Source: JABMQB01 sp963678235 (GTDB lineage: Bacteria; Bacteroidota; Bacteroidia; Bacteroidales; Prolixibacteraceae). Taken from it: 64,000 nt of DNA. The stretch is from positions 3,410,001 through 3,474,000 of the forward strand of contig OY782766.1 in the NCBI GenBank assembly GCA_963678235.1, written 5' to 3'. Within the stretch, counting starts at the first letter, position 1; every line of letters starts with the position of its first letter. Made by a program: the position numbers and the translations under genes. This document shows, one piece after another, positions 54,787-63,673 of this stretch. Under the pieces are notes generated by a model. It saw only the letters and a list, made by a program, of their open reading frames with translations. It searched no databases and was not told where the DNA came from.

Positions 54787-55506
54787 TTAGTTTGACTTTT
54801 TCACATTTCCTCCCGAAGAGCTAGTCACTTTAATGGTCTTAGTATCACCTGAAAAGAATACATTGGCACCACTACTTGCCTTCCCCGAGAAGGTATCCGA
54901 TACTTCTACCCAAACATTGGCACCACTGCTTGCTTTTGCATTACAATCGAAAATCAAAAGCTCACCAGCTTTTATATTGGCTCCTGCCGACGCTGACAAA
55001 TCGCCTTTTTTTACTTTTCCTTTTAAATATAAATTTGCTCCTGCAGATGCAGATGCCGAAACCTTTTCAGCAAAAATTTCAAGCCTCATATTGCTCCCGG
55101 CTGAACAGGTTAAATCTAAAACATCATTTCTTATTTCAGTCTCGGAAAATACGTTACTTCCAGCAGTAGCAATAATGTTTTCCAATTCGCTTACATGAAC
55201 ATAAACCTTTTTTGATTTTGCACTTTTAATACGTTCTGTTGTTGTGATTTTAAGAACGCCATTCTCCACTTTTGTAGATATAACCTCTAGAATATTTTCA
55301 TCCGCTTTCACAACTACTTTCTGTTCATCGCCCTGGCTGATATAAACATTCATCCCTCGTGAAGCTTTTATCTTATCAAATGCATCAACTGTTCTCTGTT
55401 CCTCTACAACTTTGCCGTTACCCTTTATCGTGGGACCAATAAAAACACATGAGCTAAAAAATAACGCTAGAATAAATACTATTACAACGGATATGTTTCT
55501 TACCAT
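54787..55506 (-). CDS. DUF2807 (GIN domain) lipoprotein, copy 2
   Basis: 239 residues. An N-terminal lipobox (ALFFSSC, Cys20) marks it as a lipoprotein, unlike copy 1. FDKIKASRGMNVYISQGDE begins the GIN domain and A-S-A-G-A-N-type turns recur through residues 120-230. Located 63 bp upstream of copy 1 on the same strand and therefore probably cotranscribed. The pair are probably outer-surface or periplasmic beta-solenoid proteins; partner unknown. Confidence 0.85.
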   Translation of the reverse strand: MVRNISVVIVFILALFFSSCVFIGPTIKGNGKVVEEQRTVDAFDKIKASRGMNVYISQGDEQKVVVKADENILEVISTKVENGVLKITTTERIKSAKSKKVYVHVSELENIIATAGSNVFSETEIRNDVLDLTCSAGSNMRLEIFAEKVSASASAGANLYLKGKVKKGDLSASAGANIKAGELLIFDCNAKASSGANVWVEVSDTFSGKASSGANVFFSGDTKTIKVTSSSGGNVKKSN

Positions 55507-55635
55507 AACAATTTGATTTTGATTAATATCTGCCTAAGTTTTTAAACTGTTGTTAAGATATTACAAAATAGGGTTGAAGCATTTATATTTTCGTTGAATT
55601 AGGGTTTGTTATCGGTAAGCAGGGGTAAAAAAACA

Positions 55636-55667
55636 AAAAGCCCGACAAATTTATCGCCGGACTTTTA
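55636..55667 (-). terminator. Intrinsic terminator of the Spy-like gene
   Basis: Minus-strand RNA pairs AAAAGUCCGGC with GUCGGGCUUUU (55666-55636, two G-U pairs, nine-base loop), followed by U residues; 24 bases past the stop of the gene at 55691. Confidence 0.75.
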
Positions 55668-55690
55668 AGCATAAAATTATGCAATCAATC

Positions 55691-56200
55691 TTACCCTCTT
55701 TCAAAAGTTTTTCTATCTTTTCTCATATTCATTTTCTCTTCCCCTGGAGAATGCCTTTCTCGATTATTATCCATCCTGTTTCTTCTGGAATCAAACTTCA
55801 TTCGCTGCTCTTCGGTAAGGAGTGAACGTACTTCCTGATGGTCCTTTGCCCTTATTTTTGCCAACTCCATTTTAACTTTGCCTATTTTTTCGATGCTTGA
55901 ATTAATGGCATTTAGATCGGCAACATCGGCCGTTGTTAAAGTTTGATGATGTGCTTCAAGCTCCCGAAGCTGGTCCCTATACGCTTTAACTTCTTTAGCA
56001 CTTTTTAGCCTGATGGCTTTCATTGCTTCCTTTTGTTCTTCCGTAAAAAAATTGTTTTCGCCCTTGTTCTCGGCGTGCATCTGCCTTAATTTATGAACCT
56101 TGGCTTTATCCACTTGGTGGCGTCTTTCTGGTTGTTGTGCAAACATAGTAAATGCAGCAAATACAAATATGATTGCTAAACTTGTGGCTTTTGTTTTCAT
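55691..56200 (-). CDS. Spy/CpxP-like periplasmic protein
   Basis: 169 residues from the ATG at 56200, which gives the signal peptide KTKATSLAIIFVFAAFTMFAQ; a longer frame begins 11 codons upstream. The mature protein is charged and helical, with FFTEEQKEAMKAIRL and SLLTEEQRMKFD, two copies of the LTxxQ-like motif of Spy/CpxP proteins. The C terminus is Arg/Lys-rich. Spy-like chaperones respond to envelope stress; regulation here is not visible. Not close to any sensor gene. Confidence 0.75.
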   Translation of the reverse strand: MKTKATSLAIIFVFAAFTMFAQQPERRHQVDKAKVHKLRQMHAENKGENNFFTEEQKEAMKAIRLKSAKEVKAYRDQLRELEAHHQTLTTADVADLNAINSSIEKIGKVKMELAKIRAKDHQEVRSLLTEEQRMKFDSRRNRMDNNRERHSPGEEKMNMRKDRKTFERG

Positions 56201-56408
56201 GACTTTTAATTTTAAATTGAAAAATAGTTTCATCGTTTGCGTTGTTTGACTGGCTGGAAGGAAAATGGTTTAAAGCACCTATAAAAATCTCTCTTAGAAC
56301 CCTGGGCATATATCACTATGCAAAAGAAATGTCCGCTGAATAAAGAGTTTTAAACATTATTAACGTAATAGAATTCACACAATATATACGAACTATAAAG
56401 AGTTTTTA

Positions 56409-56416
56409 TAATTTTG
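56409..56416 (+). promoter_or_regulatory. Candidate -7 element of the S41 peptidase gene
   Basis: TAATTTTG fits TAnnTTTG, 22 bases before the ATG at 56439. No TTTG is seen at the -33 position. Confidence 0.4.
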
Positions 56417-56438
56417 CCAATTCATAAACACAAGAAGC

Positions 56439-58112
56439 ATGAAAACCAGAAAATACATAATTATTTTAGTAAGTATTATCATTTCCGGTACATTGTTACT
56501 TAGTTTCAACAGTGATCAGAAAAATTTTCAAATTTCAAAGAACCTCGATATTTACTATACTCTTTTCAGGGAATTAAACACGTTTTACGTGGACGAAATA
56601 AACCCCAACAAACTTGTAAAATCAAGTATCGACAAAATGCTAAATTCCCTGGATCCTTACACAAATTATATTTCGGAAGATCAAATTGAAGATTTCCGTT
56701 TTATGACAACAGGTGAGTATGCCGGAATTGGCGCCTTAATTGGCTATCAAAACGGGAACATTGTAATTTCAGAACCATACGAAGGATTTCCCGCTCAAAA
56801 GAATGGCTTAAAAGCAGGGGACATATTTTTGGAAGTTGAAGGGAAAGATACAAAAACCATGTCGACCCAGGATGTTTCGAACCTATTGAAGGGACCCGTT
56901 AACAAACCAGTTAAGTTAAAGTTAAAAAGGCCTGGGACAAAGAAACCCATTGAACTCGATGTAATCCGTGAAAAAGTAAGTATCGAAGCTGTTTCCTATT
57001 ATGGAATGGTAGATGAAAATACAGCCTATATCCGCTTGTCGAAATTTAACCAGGGATGTGCAAACGATGTAAAAGAAGCATTTCTTGAACTGAAAGAAAA
57101 ACACAAGCCAAATTCCCTGATACTTGATTTACGTTCAAATCCGGGAGGATTGTTGATTGAAGCCGTACGGATTATGAATATGTTTGTTCCCAAAGGAGAG
57201 GAAATTGTGAGTACCCGCGGTAAGGTGAAAGAATGGGACAAAACTTATAAAGCTACATCGAACCCTATTGATACCAGTATTAATATTGCGATATTAACAA
57301 ACAGCAACTCTGCATCTGCTTCAGAAATTATTGCTGGCGCAATTCAGGACCTCGACAGAGGAGTTGTTGTGGGATCCAGAACCTTTGGGAAAGGATTGGT
57401 ACAAACCACACGCGATTTAAGCTATAACACCAAATTAAAAGTGACAACTGCAAAATATTACACACCAAGCGGTAGGTGTATTCAGGCTTTAGATTATTCA
57501 CACAGAAACGAAGATGGAAGCGTTGGAACCATTCCTGATTCACTGATTACACAATTCAAAACCAGTAAGGGAAGGTTTGTTTACGATGGTGGTGGTGTAG
57601 TTCCGGATGTGAAAGTCAAATCGGAAATGCTAAGTTCCTTAACCATTGAATTGGTTACAAGATATTTAGTTTTTGATTTTGCCACGGATTATTCAAACAG
57701 GGTTGAATCAATTCCTTCACCAGAAGAATTTGAAGTGACAGATGAAATTTACGAGGAATTTACAAATTTCGTTTCCGAAAATAATTTTGAATACGATTCA
57801 CAAACAAAAGATAGTTTTAAAGAACTATTAGAGACGGCAAAAAAAGAAAAGTATTTTGACTTTGCCGAAGAGGAATTTAAAGCATTGGAAGAAAAAATCC
57901 AACCCAACCTAAAATCTGACTTAATAAAATTCAAACCTGAAATAAAAGAGATGCTTGAAGACGAAATTGTTTCGAGGTATTATTACCAAAAAGGAGCCAT
58001 ACGAGCTTCATTAAAAGAAGACAAAGGGCTTCAAAAAGCGATTGAGATTGTAAACAATAACGACATTTATGCGGGTTATTTCGCTCCGGGAATTGAAATC
58101 TCTGCCAATTAA
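56439..58112 (+). CDS. S41-family C-terminal processing peptidase (CtpA/Prc-like)
   Basis: 557 residues. A signal anchor (IIILVSIIISGTLLLSF) precedes a helical cap, a PDZ domain (about 85-170, GEYAGIGALIGYQNG) and the S41 core. Catalytic features: LILDLRSNPGGLL, NSNSASASE (288-296, containing the nucleophile Ser) and FGKGLVQT with Lys318 of the Ser-Lys dyad. The C-terminal extension of about 170 residues is charged and helical. It should degrade or process periplasmic proteins. Single gene with its own terminator. Confidence 0.93.
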   Translation: MKTRKYIIILVSIIISGTLLLSFNSDQKNFQISKNLDIYYTLFRELNTFYVDEINPNKLVKSSIDKMLNSLDPYTNYISEDQIEDFRFMTTGEYAGIGALIGYQNGNIVISEPYEGFPAQKNGLKAGDIFLEVEGKDTKTMSTQDVSNLLKGPVNKPVKLKLKRPGTKKPIELDVIREKVSIEAVSYYGMVDENTAYIRLSKFNQGCANDVKEAFLELKEKHKPNSLILDLRSNPGGLLIEAVRIMNMFVPKGEEIVSTRGKVKEWDKTYKATSNPIDTSINIAILTNSNSASASEIIAGAIQDLDRGVVVGSRTFGKGLVQTTRDLSYNTKLKVTTAKYYTPSGRCIQALDYSHRNEDGSVGTIPDSLITQFKTSKGRFVYDGGGVVPDVKVKSEMLSSLTIELVTRYLVFDFATDYSNRVESIPSPEEFEVTDEIYEEFTNFVSENNFEYDSQTKDSFKELLETAKKEKYFDFAEEEFKALEEKIQPNLKSDLIKFKPEIKEMLEDEIVSRYYYQKGAIRASLKEDKGLQKAIEIVNNNDIYAGYFAPGIEISAN

Positions 58113-58140
58113 AAAGAGCTTTGCTAAAAAATATTAAGTA

Positions 58141-58171
58141 AGCCCCGTCGGAGAATATCCGACGGGGCTTT
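58141..58171. terminator. Bidirectional intrinsic terminator
   Basis: A perfect 12-bp GC-rich stem (AGCCCCGTCGGA, 58141-58152, with TCCGACGGGGCT, 58158-58169) and a five-base loop, then TTTTC on the plus strand. It sits between the convergent S41 and SPFH genes and serves both. Confidence 0.88.
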
Positions 58172-58201
58172 TCAAATCAAAGAAACGTGCTATTCTCAAT
58201 T

Positions 58202-59179
58202 TTAAGCTTTCAGCAAATCTTTAATTCCGCCAATTGAGCTTAAAATACCACTTGCTTCGTATGGGATATAAACGGTTTTATTATCTTTTCCATCCACCAT
58301 TTGCTCAAATGTTTCAAGGTATTTCATTGCCACCAGATAATTGATTGGGTCACCGTTTTTCTCGATTGCACCTGTAACTTTTTTTATAGCTTCTGCTTCA
58401 GCTTCAGCCCTTTTTATCCTTGCTTGGGCATCACCTTCAGCTTTAAGTATTTCTGCCTGCTTTTCACCTTCAGCTTGATTAATCTGTGATTCTTTATAAC
58501 CTTCAGCTTCCAAGATCTGTGCACGTTTTAATCCTTCAGCTTCCAGGATTTTAGCCCTTCGGTCACGTTCTGCACGCATTTGTTTTTCCATGGCATCACG
58601 GATATCCCTTGGGGGATTTATGTCCTGAAGTTCAACCCTATTCACTTTTACCCCCCATTTATTGGTTGCTTCATCCAAAATAATACGGAGCTTTGTATTG
58701 ATTGTGTCCCTCGACGTGAGGCACTCGTCAAGATCAAGTTCACCGATCACGTTCCTGAGAGTTGTTTGTGTGAGTTTTTCAATGGCATCAGGCAAGTTTT
58801 CAATTTCATACAATGCTTTTACAGAATCCATAATCTGAAAATAAAGCAATGCATTGATTTCTGTTCCAACATTATCTTTTGTGATCACATTTTGCCTCGG
58901 AAAATCATATACAGTTTCCCTAAGGTCAATCCTGTCTTTTGATCTAAAAAGAACAACTTTGTTTCCATTATAATCTTCTTTAACATACCGCCAAATAATT
59001 TTTCGTGGTTTGTCAAAAATCGGGATAATGATGTTAAATCCGGAATTAAGGGTCCTGTGGTACTTTCCCAACCTTTCTACAAGAATGGTTTGCGATTGCT
59101 GTACAATCCTGATTCCTGCTGCTGCAAAAATGATTACAAAAAGGGCAAGAAAAATGAGAATAATTAGTGTTGCATTCAT
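58202..59179 (-). CDS. SPFH/Band 7 (stomatin/slipin-like) membrane protein
   Basis: 325 residues. An N-terminal helix (LIILIFLALFVIIFAAAG) is followed by the SPFH domain (QQSQTILVERLGKYHRTLNSG, DNVGTEINALLYFQI), then a coiled coil with repeats of EAEG (about 225-275). It forms oligomeric rings in membrane microdomains in related proteins. It is paired with a NfeD gene, the classic stomatin operon partner, 14 bp upstream in transcription, and with an NfeD-LytTR fusion further upstream. Confidence 0.92.
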   Translation of the reverse strand: MNATLIILIFLALFVIIFAAAGIRIVQQSQTILVERLGKYHRTLNSGFNIIIPIFDKPRKIIWRYVKEDYNGNKVVLFRSKDRIDLRETVYDFPRQNVITKDNVGTEINALLYFQIMDSVKALYEIENLPDAIEKLTQTTLRNVIGELDLDECLTSRDTINTKLRIILDEATNKWGVKVNRVELQDINPPRDIRDAMEKQMRAERDRRAKILEAEGLKRAQILEAEGYKESQINQAEGEKQAEILKAEGDAQARIKRAEAEAEAIKKVTGAIEKNGDPINYLVAMKYLETFEQMVDGKDNKTVYIPYEASGILSSIGGIKDLLKA

Positions 59180-59193
59180 GATTTTTTGATTTT

Positions 59194-59637
59194 TTATGAG
59201 ATTGTTTTTACGGTTAAAATAATACTGTCAATCTGAACAATTTCCACTGCGCTGTTTGCGGGTATCTGTTCATTGGTAAGAGATTTTGCCTTCCATTCAT
59301 CGCCATCCATCACCACACGGCCACGGTTGTTGTCATTATCAATGGTTTCAATCACTTTTGCTTGTCTTCCAATCATTGCATGAACATTTGTCAATGTGTT
59401 GTCTGATCGTTGATATGCAAACTTTTTCATTGCCGGGCGTATGGTAAAAAAGCTTATTAATGTGCCCGCTGAAAAAACGATTATTTGCCATTCAATGGAT
59501 AGTTCGAGCCCGGCTACAAGTGAGCCGGCCAGAGCACCGATTCCAAAATTAAAAAGAACAAATGAGGGTATAAATATTTCCATAATAAAACATATAAGTG
59601 CTATGATTAACCAAATATGCCAAAATTCAAAATTCAT
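59194..59637 (-). CDS. NfeD-family membrane protein
   Basis: 147 residues: three or four hydrophobic helices (HIWLIIALICFIMEIFIPSF and two more) then an OB-fold-like C-terminal domain (AMIGRQAKVIETID, GRVVMDGDEWKAKS). This is the standard NfeD partner of the SPFH protein encoded next. It is similar over its full length to the N-terminal half of the NfeD-LytTR fusion at 59763-60581. Confidence 0.9.
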   Translation of the reverse strand: MNFEFWHIWLIIALICFIMEIFIPSFVLFNFGIGALAGSLVAGLELSIEWQIIVFSAGTLISFFTIRPAMKKFAYQRSDNTLTNVHAMIGRQAKVIETIDNDNNRGRVVMDGDEWKAKSLTNEQIPANSAVEIVQIDSIILTVKTIS

Positions 59638-59762
59638 CGCGATTCGTTTAAAATTTGCACTTTCAAAGTTATATATGGAGCAAGTTTTTCCTTAAAAAAA
59701 CGATCCCTATTTTACTGAAATGATATTTTTTTCAGGACGAAATAACAGCAGGGAATTATTGG

Positions 59763-60581
59763 CTATTTCAGCCATTGCCGAAATGCATGCGCCTTTAGCC
59801 TGCTTACAGAAATGTGCTTTGGCAAACCACTCTCCGGCTGAAGTGTTACCAATATTTTCCCATTATTCGCGGGATTGGTTGCTGAAATGGTATCTCGATT
59901 AACGATGAACTGTCGGTTTGCCCTGAAGAACATTTCAGAAGGCAGCAATCTGCTGAGGATTTCTAAGGAATAATCGTGTATGTATTTTTTATCAGCAGAT
60001 GCAACCAAATAAGTGATCTTATTATTTGAATAAACCCCTTTTATTTCATCATAATCTATAAAATAGGTACGGTTACCAACCTTGATTTTCAATTTTTGAG
60101 TTTTGTTTTCAGGTATTTTTTCGACCTCGTGGTGGTGTTCAGTCTCCAATTCTTCAACGGTAAGTACTATACTATCCACTTTTAATACTTTAACTTTTAC
60201 GTGAGTTTGCACAATATTTCCATCTGTATGAATTGCTTTCCACATATCCCCATCAATGGCAACGCATCCCGATCCGGCTTCCTCATCAATTGTTTCAATC
60301 ACTTTCCCAATTCTCCCAATCAAACCACTGGCATTTGTATGAATACTTTTCTTTCGATACGCATATTTTTCCATTAATGGTTTAATACCTAAAAATCCGG
60401 TAGTAGTGCCCAGGATAAAAAGGACCATCTGAAATGGAAAAGGAAGATGAACAGCAGCACCCAGGAAAGCGAAAAAACAACCCAATCCGATACTCGCCAT
60501 CACAAACGAAGGGATAACTATTTCAAATACAACAAAAACCATCATTGCCAGAAGCCAGATATGCCAATTTTCAAACGCCAT
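59763..60581 (-). CDS. NfeD-LytTR fusion: membrane-anchored DNA-binding protein
   Basis: 272 residues. Residues 1-145 are NfeD: helices at about 5-75 and the OB-like GRIGKVIETID...VAIDGDMWKAI. A histidine-rich linker (HHH at 149-151) leads to a LytTR DNA-binding domain (about 163-272), with NRTYFIDYDEIKGVYSNNK, then FFRANRQFIVNRDTI and HISVSRLKAHAFRQWL, the conserved LytTR ends. So the transcription factor domain is tied to the membrane. Target genes are unknown, but the neighbouring SPFH/NfeD pair is a natural candidate. The next gene starts 125 bp downstream in transcription. Confidence 0.85.
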   Translation of the reverse strand: MAFENWHIWLLAMMVFVVFEIVIPSFVMASIGLGCFFAFLGAAVHLPFPFQMVLFILGTTTGFLGIKPLMEKYAYRKKSIHTNASGLIGRIGKVIETIDEEAGSGCVAIDGDMWKAIHTDGNIVQTHVKVKVLKVDSIVLTVEELETEHHHEVEKIPENKTQKLKIKVGNRTYFIDYDEIKGVYSNNKITYLVASADKKYIHDYSLEILSRLLPSEMFFRANRQFIVNRDTISATNPANNGKILVTLQPESGLPKHISVSRLKAHAFRQWLK

Positions 60582-60584
60582 TTT

Positions 60585-61388
60585 TTATAATTTACGCAGG
60601 TAGTTAATTTTTTGAATCATTTCTTTTACCCTGGTTGTATCCACATCGTTCTCCCACTTCCCATCTGCCTTAAAAAAAGAGCCGACAATAAATGCATCAG
60701 CAAAAGGATAAAATTTATCGATGTTATTTGTCGTGATTCCGGATCCAATAATTACAGGAAGATCAACACTTTCTTTCACTTTTTTCAGGTCTACCAAATC
60801 AGGCTCCACACCTGTTGATGCCCCAGAAATAATTACGCCATTACTTAAGAAAAATGCTGCTGCTTTTGCTGTTTCAGAAATCGTAATATCGGCAGTAAGC
60901 GAATGTGAAGAATGTTTTTTCTTAATGTCGGTGAATACCTGTATTTGATTGGCACCTATGTTTGCCCTGTAACGGAGCAATTCTCCGGCATCACTATCCA
61001 TTTGTCCTTCATCGGCAATATGCGAAAAAACGAATCCTTCCACACGGATATATTGCAAACCGCTAGCCAATGCAACAGCCAGTGCTGCTTTGTTTGCCCC
61101 TGCCAAAATTTGAATCCCCAATGGTTTATTGGTAAGTTTCCTGAGTTCTGAACAAACTGCCGTCATGCCTGCAATAATCTCTGGTCCAACTTCACGGTTT
61201 AAATATGGGCAGTCATGCATATTTTCTATAAGAATACTGTTCACGCCTTCTTCCAGATAAATTTCAGAATCACGAATTGCTTTTTCAATTATTTCCGTCA
61301 TTGAGTATTTATGGCAGGGAGTTCCCGGCAAGGCTTGAACATGCACTACCCCAACCAGCGGTTTTAATTTCGGATCGGCAAACAGCAT
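60585..61388 (-). CDS. BtpA/SgcQ-family TIM-barrel protein
   Basis: 267 residues from the ATG at 61388; a longer frame begins 16 codons earlier. LVGVVHVQALPGTP at the start, IEKAIRDSEIYLEEGVNSIL, ENMHDCPYL, PLGIQILAG, GLQYIRVEGFVFSHIADEGQ, ASTGVEPDLVDL and ADAFIVGSFFKADGKWEN are the BtpA family pattern. BtpA stabilises photosystem I in cyanobacteria and relatives elsewhere are sugar-metabolism enzymes of unknown reaction. The gene is upstream of the NfeD-LytTR gene, ending four bases before its start. Confidence 0.85.
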   Translation of the reverse strand: MLFADPKLKPLVGVVHVQALPGTPCHKYSMTEIIEKAIRDSEIYLEEGVNSILIENMHDCPYLNREVGPEIIAGMTAVCSELRKLTNKPLGIQILAGANKAALAVALASGLQYIRVEGFVFSHIADEGQMDSDAGELLRYRANIGANQIQVFTDIKKKHSSHSLTADITISETAKAAAFFLSNGVIISGASTGVEPDLVDLKKVKESVDLPVIIGSGITTNNIDKFYPFADAFIVGSFFKADGKWENDVDTTRVKEMIQKINYLRKL

Positions 61389-61591
61389 AGGCTTTAATTT
61401 GACCTCTAAATTTAGCCTGAAATGTGCAAAATACAATACCTCTAAAGCACTTTTTATTCCTATTGTACTATTTCATTTCTGTACAGATAAACCTATCCTA
61501 ATTAAAAGGTCCTATTCTGCTTCACAATTTGAATCCCAAAATCTGTTTCAGAATAGAATAAATATCTCTAAAATTAAACCCATTAAAAAAG

Positions 61592-61599
61592 TATATTTG
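61592..61599 (+). promoter_or_regulatory. Candidate -7 element of the CPBP protease gene
   Basis: TATATTTG fits TAnnTTTG, 44 bases before the ATG at 61644. No -33 TTTG is seen. Confidence 0.35.
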
Positions 61600-61643
61600 C
61601 TTAAAATATTACCAATACGTTCGATAAATAAAATAAATTAGAT

Positions 61644-62576
61644 ATGATGTTTAAAGCCTTTCGGGGTATGTCACCTGGGCCACAGTTTTTTTTCGCATTG
61701 TTTGTGGTATTAATTTCATTCCTGTTTTTTATGGTAGTTTCAATAATTGTTGCAATTCCCATATTCAACCTGAGCCTAGCAAACATCGAAACCTTTACCG
61801 ATATATCAAATCCATCGAATATATCAATGCTTAAATATTTACAAACCGTTCAGTCCTTCGGTTTATTTATTGTTCCTCCAATTATATTGGCATGGCTGTT
61901 TCATGGGAACATTGCTGAATACCTTTTGCTCCATAAAAAAACAAGTTCTTCCGTTTTAATGCTTGTTATCCTGCTTACCATTTTAATTTCCCCATCCATT
62001 AATTTTCTGGGCGAAATCAACTCAAAAATGTCCTTCCCTTCATGGATGTCGGGCATTGAAAACTGGATGAGGAACAATGAAGATAATGCGGCTGTACTTA
62101 CCGAAAAATTTTTAGATGTATCGACCATCAACGGATTGCTCTTTAATTTATTTATGATTGCCTTACTGCCGGCTATTGGCGAAGAATTATTGTTCAGGGG
62201 GGTAATCCAAAAAATATTTATTAATTGGACCAAAAGCAAACACTGGGGGATATGGATAGCTGCCATATTGTTTAGTGGACTTCATATGCAGTTTTATGGA
62301 TTTTTACCCAGGATGGTGTTAGGCGTAATTTTTGGTTATTTGTTGGTTTGGAGTGGAAGCATGTGGCTGCCAATGCTTGCACATTTTATAAACAATGGAG
62401 TTGCGGTAGTTGCAATGTGGTTTGTTCAACAAGGGCGTATTGACGCTTCTGTCGAAGAGTTTGGGGCTTCCCCCGAGAGTTTTTACGGCGTATTAATAAG
62501 TACTGCTTTTTCTGCTTTCTTACTTTGGTATATCTGGAGGCAGTTTAAGGCTAAGGGAAATTTCTCGGATACCTAA
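61644..62576 (+). CDS. CPBP-family intramembrane glutamic protease
   Basis: 310 residues, about eight hydrophobic helices. The active-site motifs are GEELLFRGVIQ (E180, E181 and R185), FSGLHMQFYGFLPRMVLGV with the conserved His and helix, and MLAHFINNG with the third His. Such proteins (CAAX-like, Abi) cut prenylated or membrane proteins; bacterial substrates are unknown. It overlaps the convergent neighbour by four bases at the 3' ends. Two adjacent ATG codons at 61644 and 61647 make the exact start uncertain by one codon. Confidence 0.9.
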   Translation: MMFKAFRGMSPGPQFFFALFVVLISFLFFMVVSIIVAIPIFNLSLANIETFTDISNPSNISMLKYLQTVQSFGLFIVPPIILAWLFHGNIAEYLLLHKKTSSSVLMLVILLTILISPSINFLGEINSKMSFPSWMSGIENWMRNNEDNAAVLTEKFLDVSTINGLLFNLFMIALLPAIGEELLFRGVIQKIFINWTKSKHWGIWIAAILFSGLHMQFYGFLPRMVLGVIFGYLLVWSGSMWLPMLAHFINNGVAVVAMWFVQQGRIDASVEEFGASPESFYGVLISTAFSAFLLWYIWRQFKAKGNFSDT

Positions 62577-63325
62577 AAATCAAACAATCCGCGTTGAATC
62601 ACAACTTCTTTTTCTTCAGATTGCTTTTGTTGTTGTTTTATTTCGTTCCGGCGTAAAATATAAACCACACCATACTTTGTTGCTTTTTCCCTTTTTTCTT
62701 TAGGTGGTAAATGATCAAAATTCTCTTCTATCTCGTTCCATATCTGCCGAATAAGGTTGTCGGCTTTTTCCCTGACCATGAGTATTCCGGTCCGAACAAT
62801 GGCATTATCATCGTGCAACACCTTTTGCAGCATACACACATCTTTAAATGCGGAAAAATGTACTTTTACAAGTGCTATTGATGGATTATAAATTGGGCTT
62901 CCACCTTCATTTATTCTTTGTTGCTCTCCTTGAATAACTTTCTCCCCCCATTCTAATATTTCATCTTCGGTCCCCAAAGGAGGTAAATTAGATTCGTCTT
63001 TATCCAATCCATAATAGAGGCGGGTATCCGCTTTAATTTCATCACGCAAAATAGCCATGTTTAACACCTGAATAAAATGCGAGACATACATCCTGGCTTT
63101 TTTCTGGAATTCATTAAAAGCTTTGTTTTTTTCAAGTTGCCTGTCCTGCTCTTCTTTGTTTCTCCGAAGTGCTATTTCAAATTCATTATGAAATTCATTT
63201 AGGGATTCAAGGCTTTGCTTTGAGAATGCCAAATCCGACAGTTTTATCGTCTCCCCCATACGAAGGGCTGCAGTTATTGCCCTTTTCCTTGCCTGGTCTG
63301 TTGTTGGTAATCTTCTGTATGGCAT
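62573..63325 (-). CDS. Conserved hypothetical protein, charged and helical
   Basis: 250 residues from the ATG at 63325 (a TTG-started frame is 14 codons longer). It begins PYRRLPTTDQARKRAITAAL and has many charged residues, with an REKADNLIRQIWNEIEE helix and a conserved-looking KATKYGVVYILRRNEI end. I know no function; proteins with a similar start are common in Bacteroidota. No membrane helix or signal peptide. Confidence 0.7.
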   Translation of the reverse strand: MPYRRLPTTDQARKRAITAALRMGETIKLSDLAFSKQSLESLNEFHNEFEIALRRNKEEQDRQLEKNKAFNEFQKKARMYVSHFIQVLNMAILRDEIKADTRLYYGLDKDESNLPPLGTEDEILEWGEKVIQGEQQRINEGGSPIYNPSIALVKVHFSAFKDVCMLQKVLHDDNAIVRTGILMVREKADNLIRQIWNEIEENFDHLPPKEKREKATKYGVVYILRRNEIKQQQKQSEEKEVVIQRGLFDF

Positions 63326-63673
63326 TGTTTGTTTTTTCGTCCAATCCAAATCTAGCCAGAAAAACAAGAATAATCAATGTATTGGCTCTTTCTTAATTAA
63401 CAACCATGTGTTGAAAGCATAAATTCTCTCCATCTAATACTTTTATAACTCATCCGTATGATTTTTGAATTTAGTCTATAAATGAAATCTGTATACTTAA
63501 TTTAAAAGGAATTGGACCTACAGTATCCAATTACAATGCTTTTTTGATAGGATATAAATGCCTGAATGAACGAAAGATTAAAAAGAAAATTTGAAATAGA
63601 TAAATATTTTTATGTTATTTGAAATTCAATTACGAGAATGAAATAAATACAATCTCCAAACAAAAATACTAAC
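63326..63673. other. Non-coding stretch without recognised genes
   Basis: About 350 bases between the hypothetical gene and the PKD lipoprotein. Only a short inverted repeat (ATTGGA at 63511 with TCCAAT at 63526) is visible; no tRNA, ORF or clear promoter was found. Confidence 0.5.

Noticed and set aside
54833..55198. Plus-strand ORF of 121 codons opposite DUF2807 copy 2
   Set aside because: It arises from the regular codon pattern of the solenoid repeats on the other strand.
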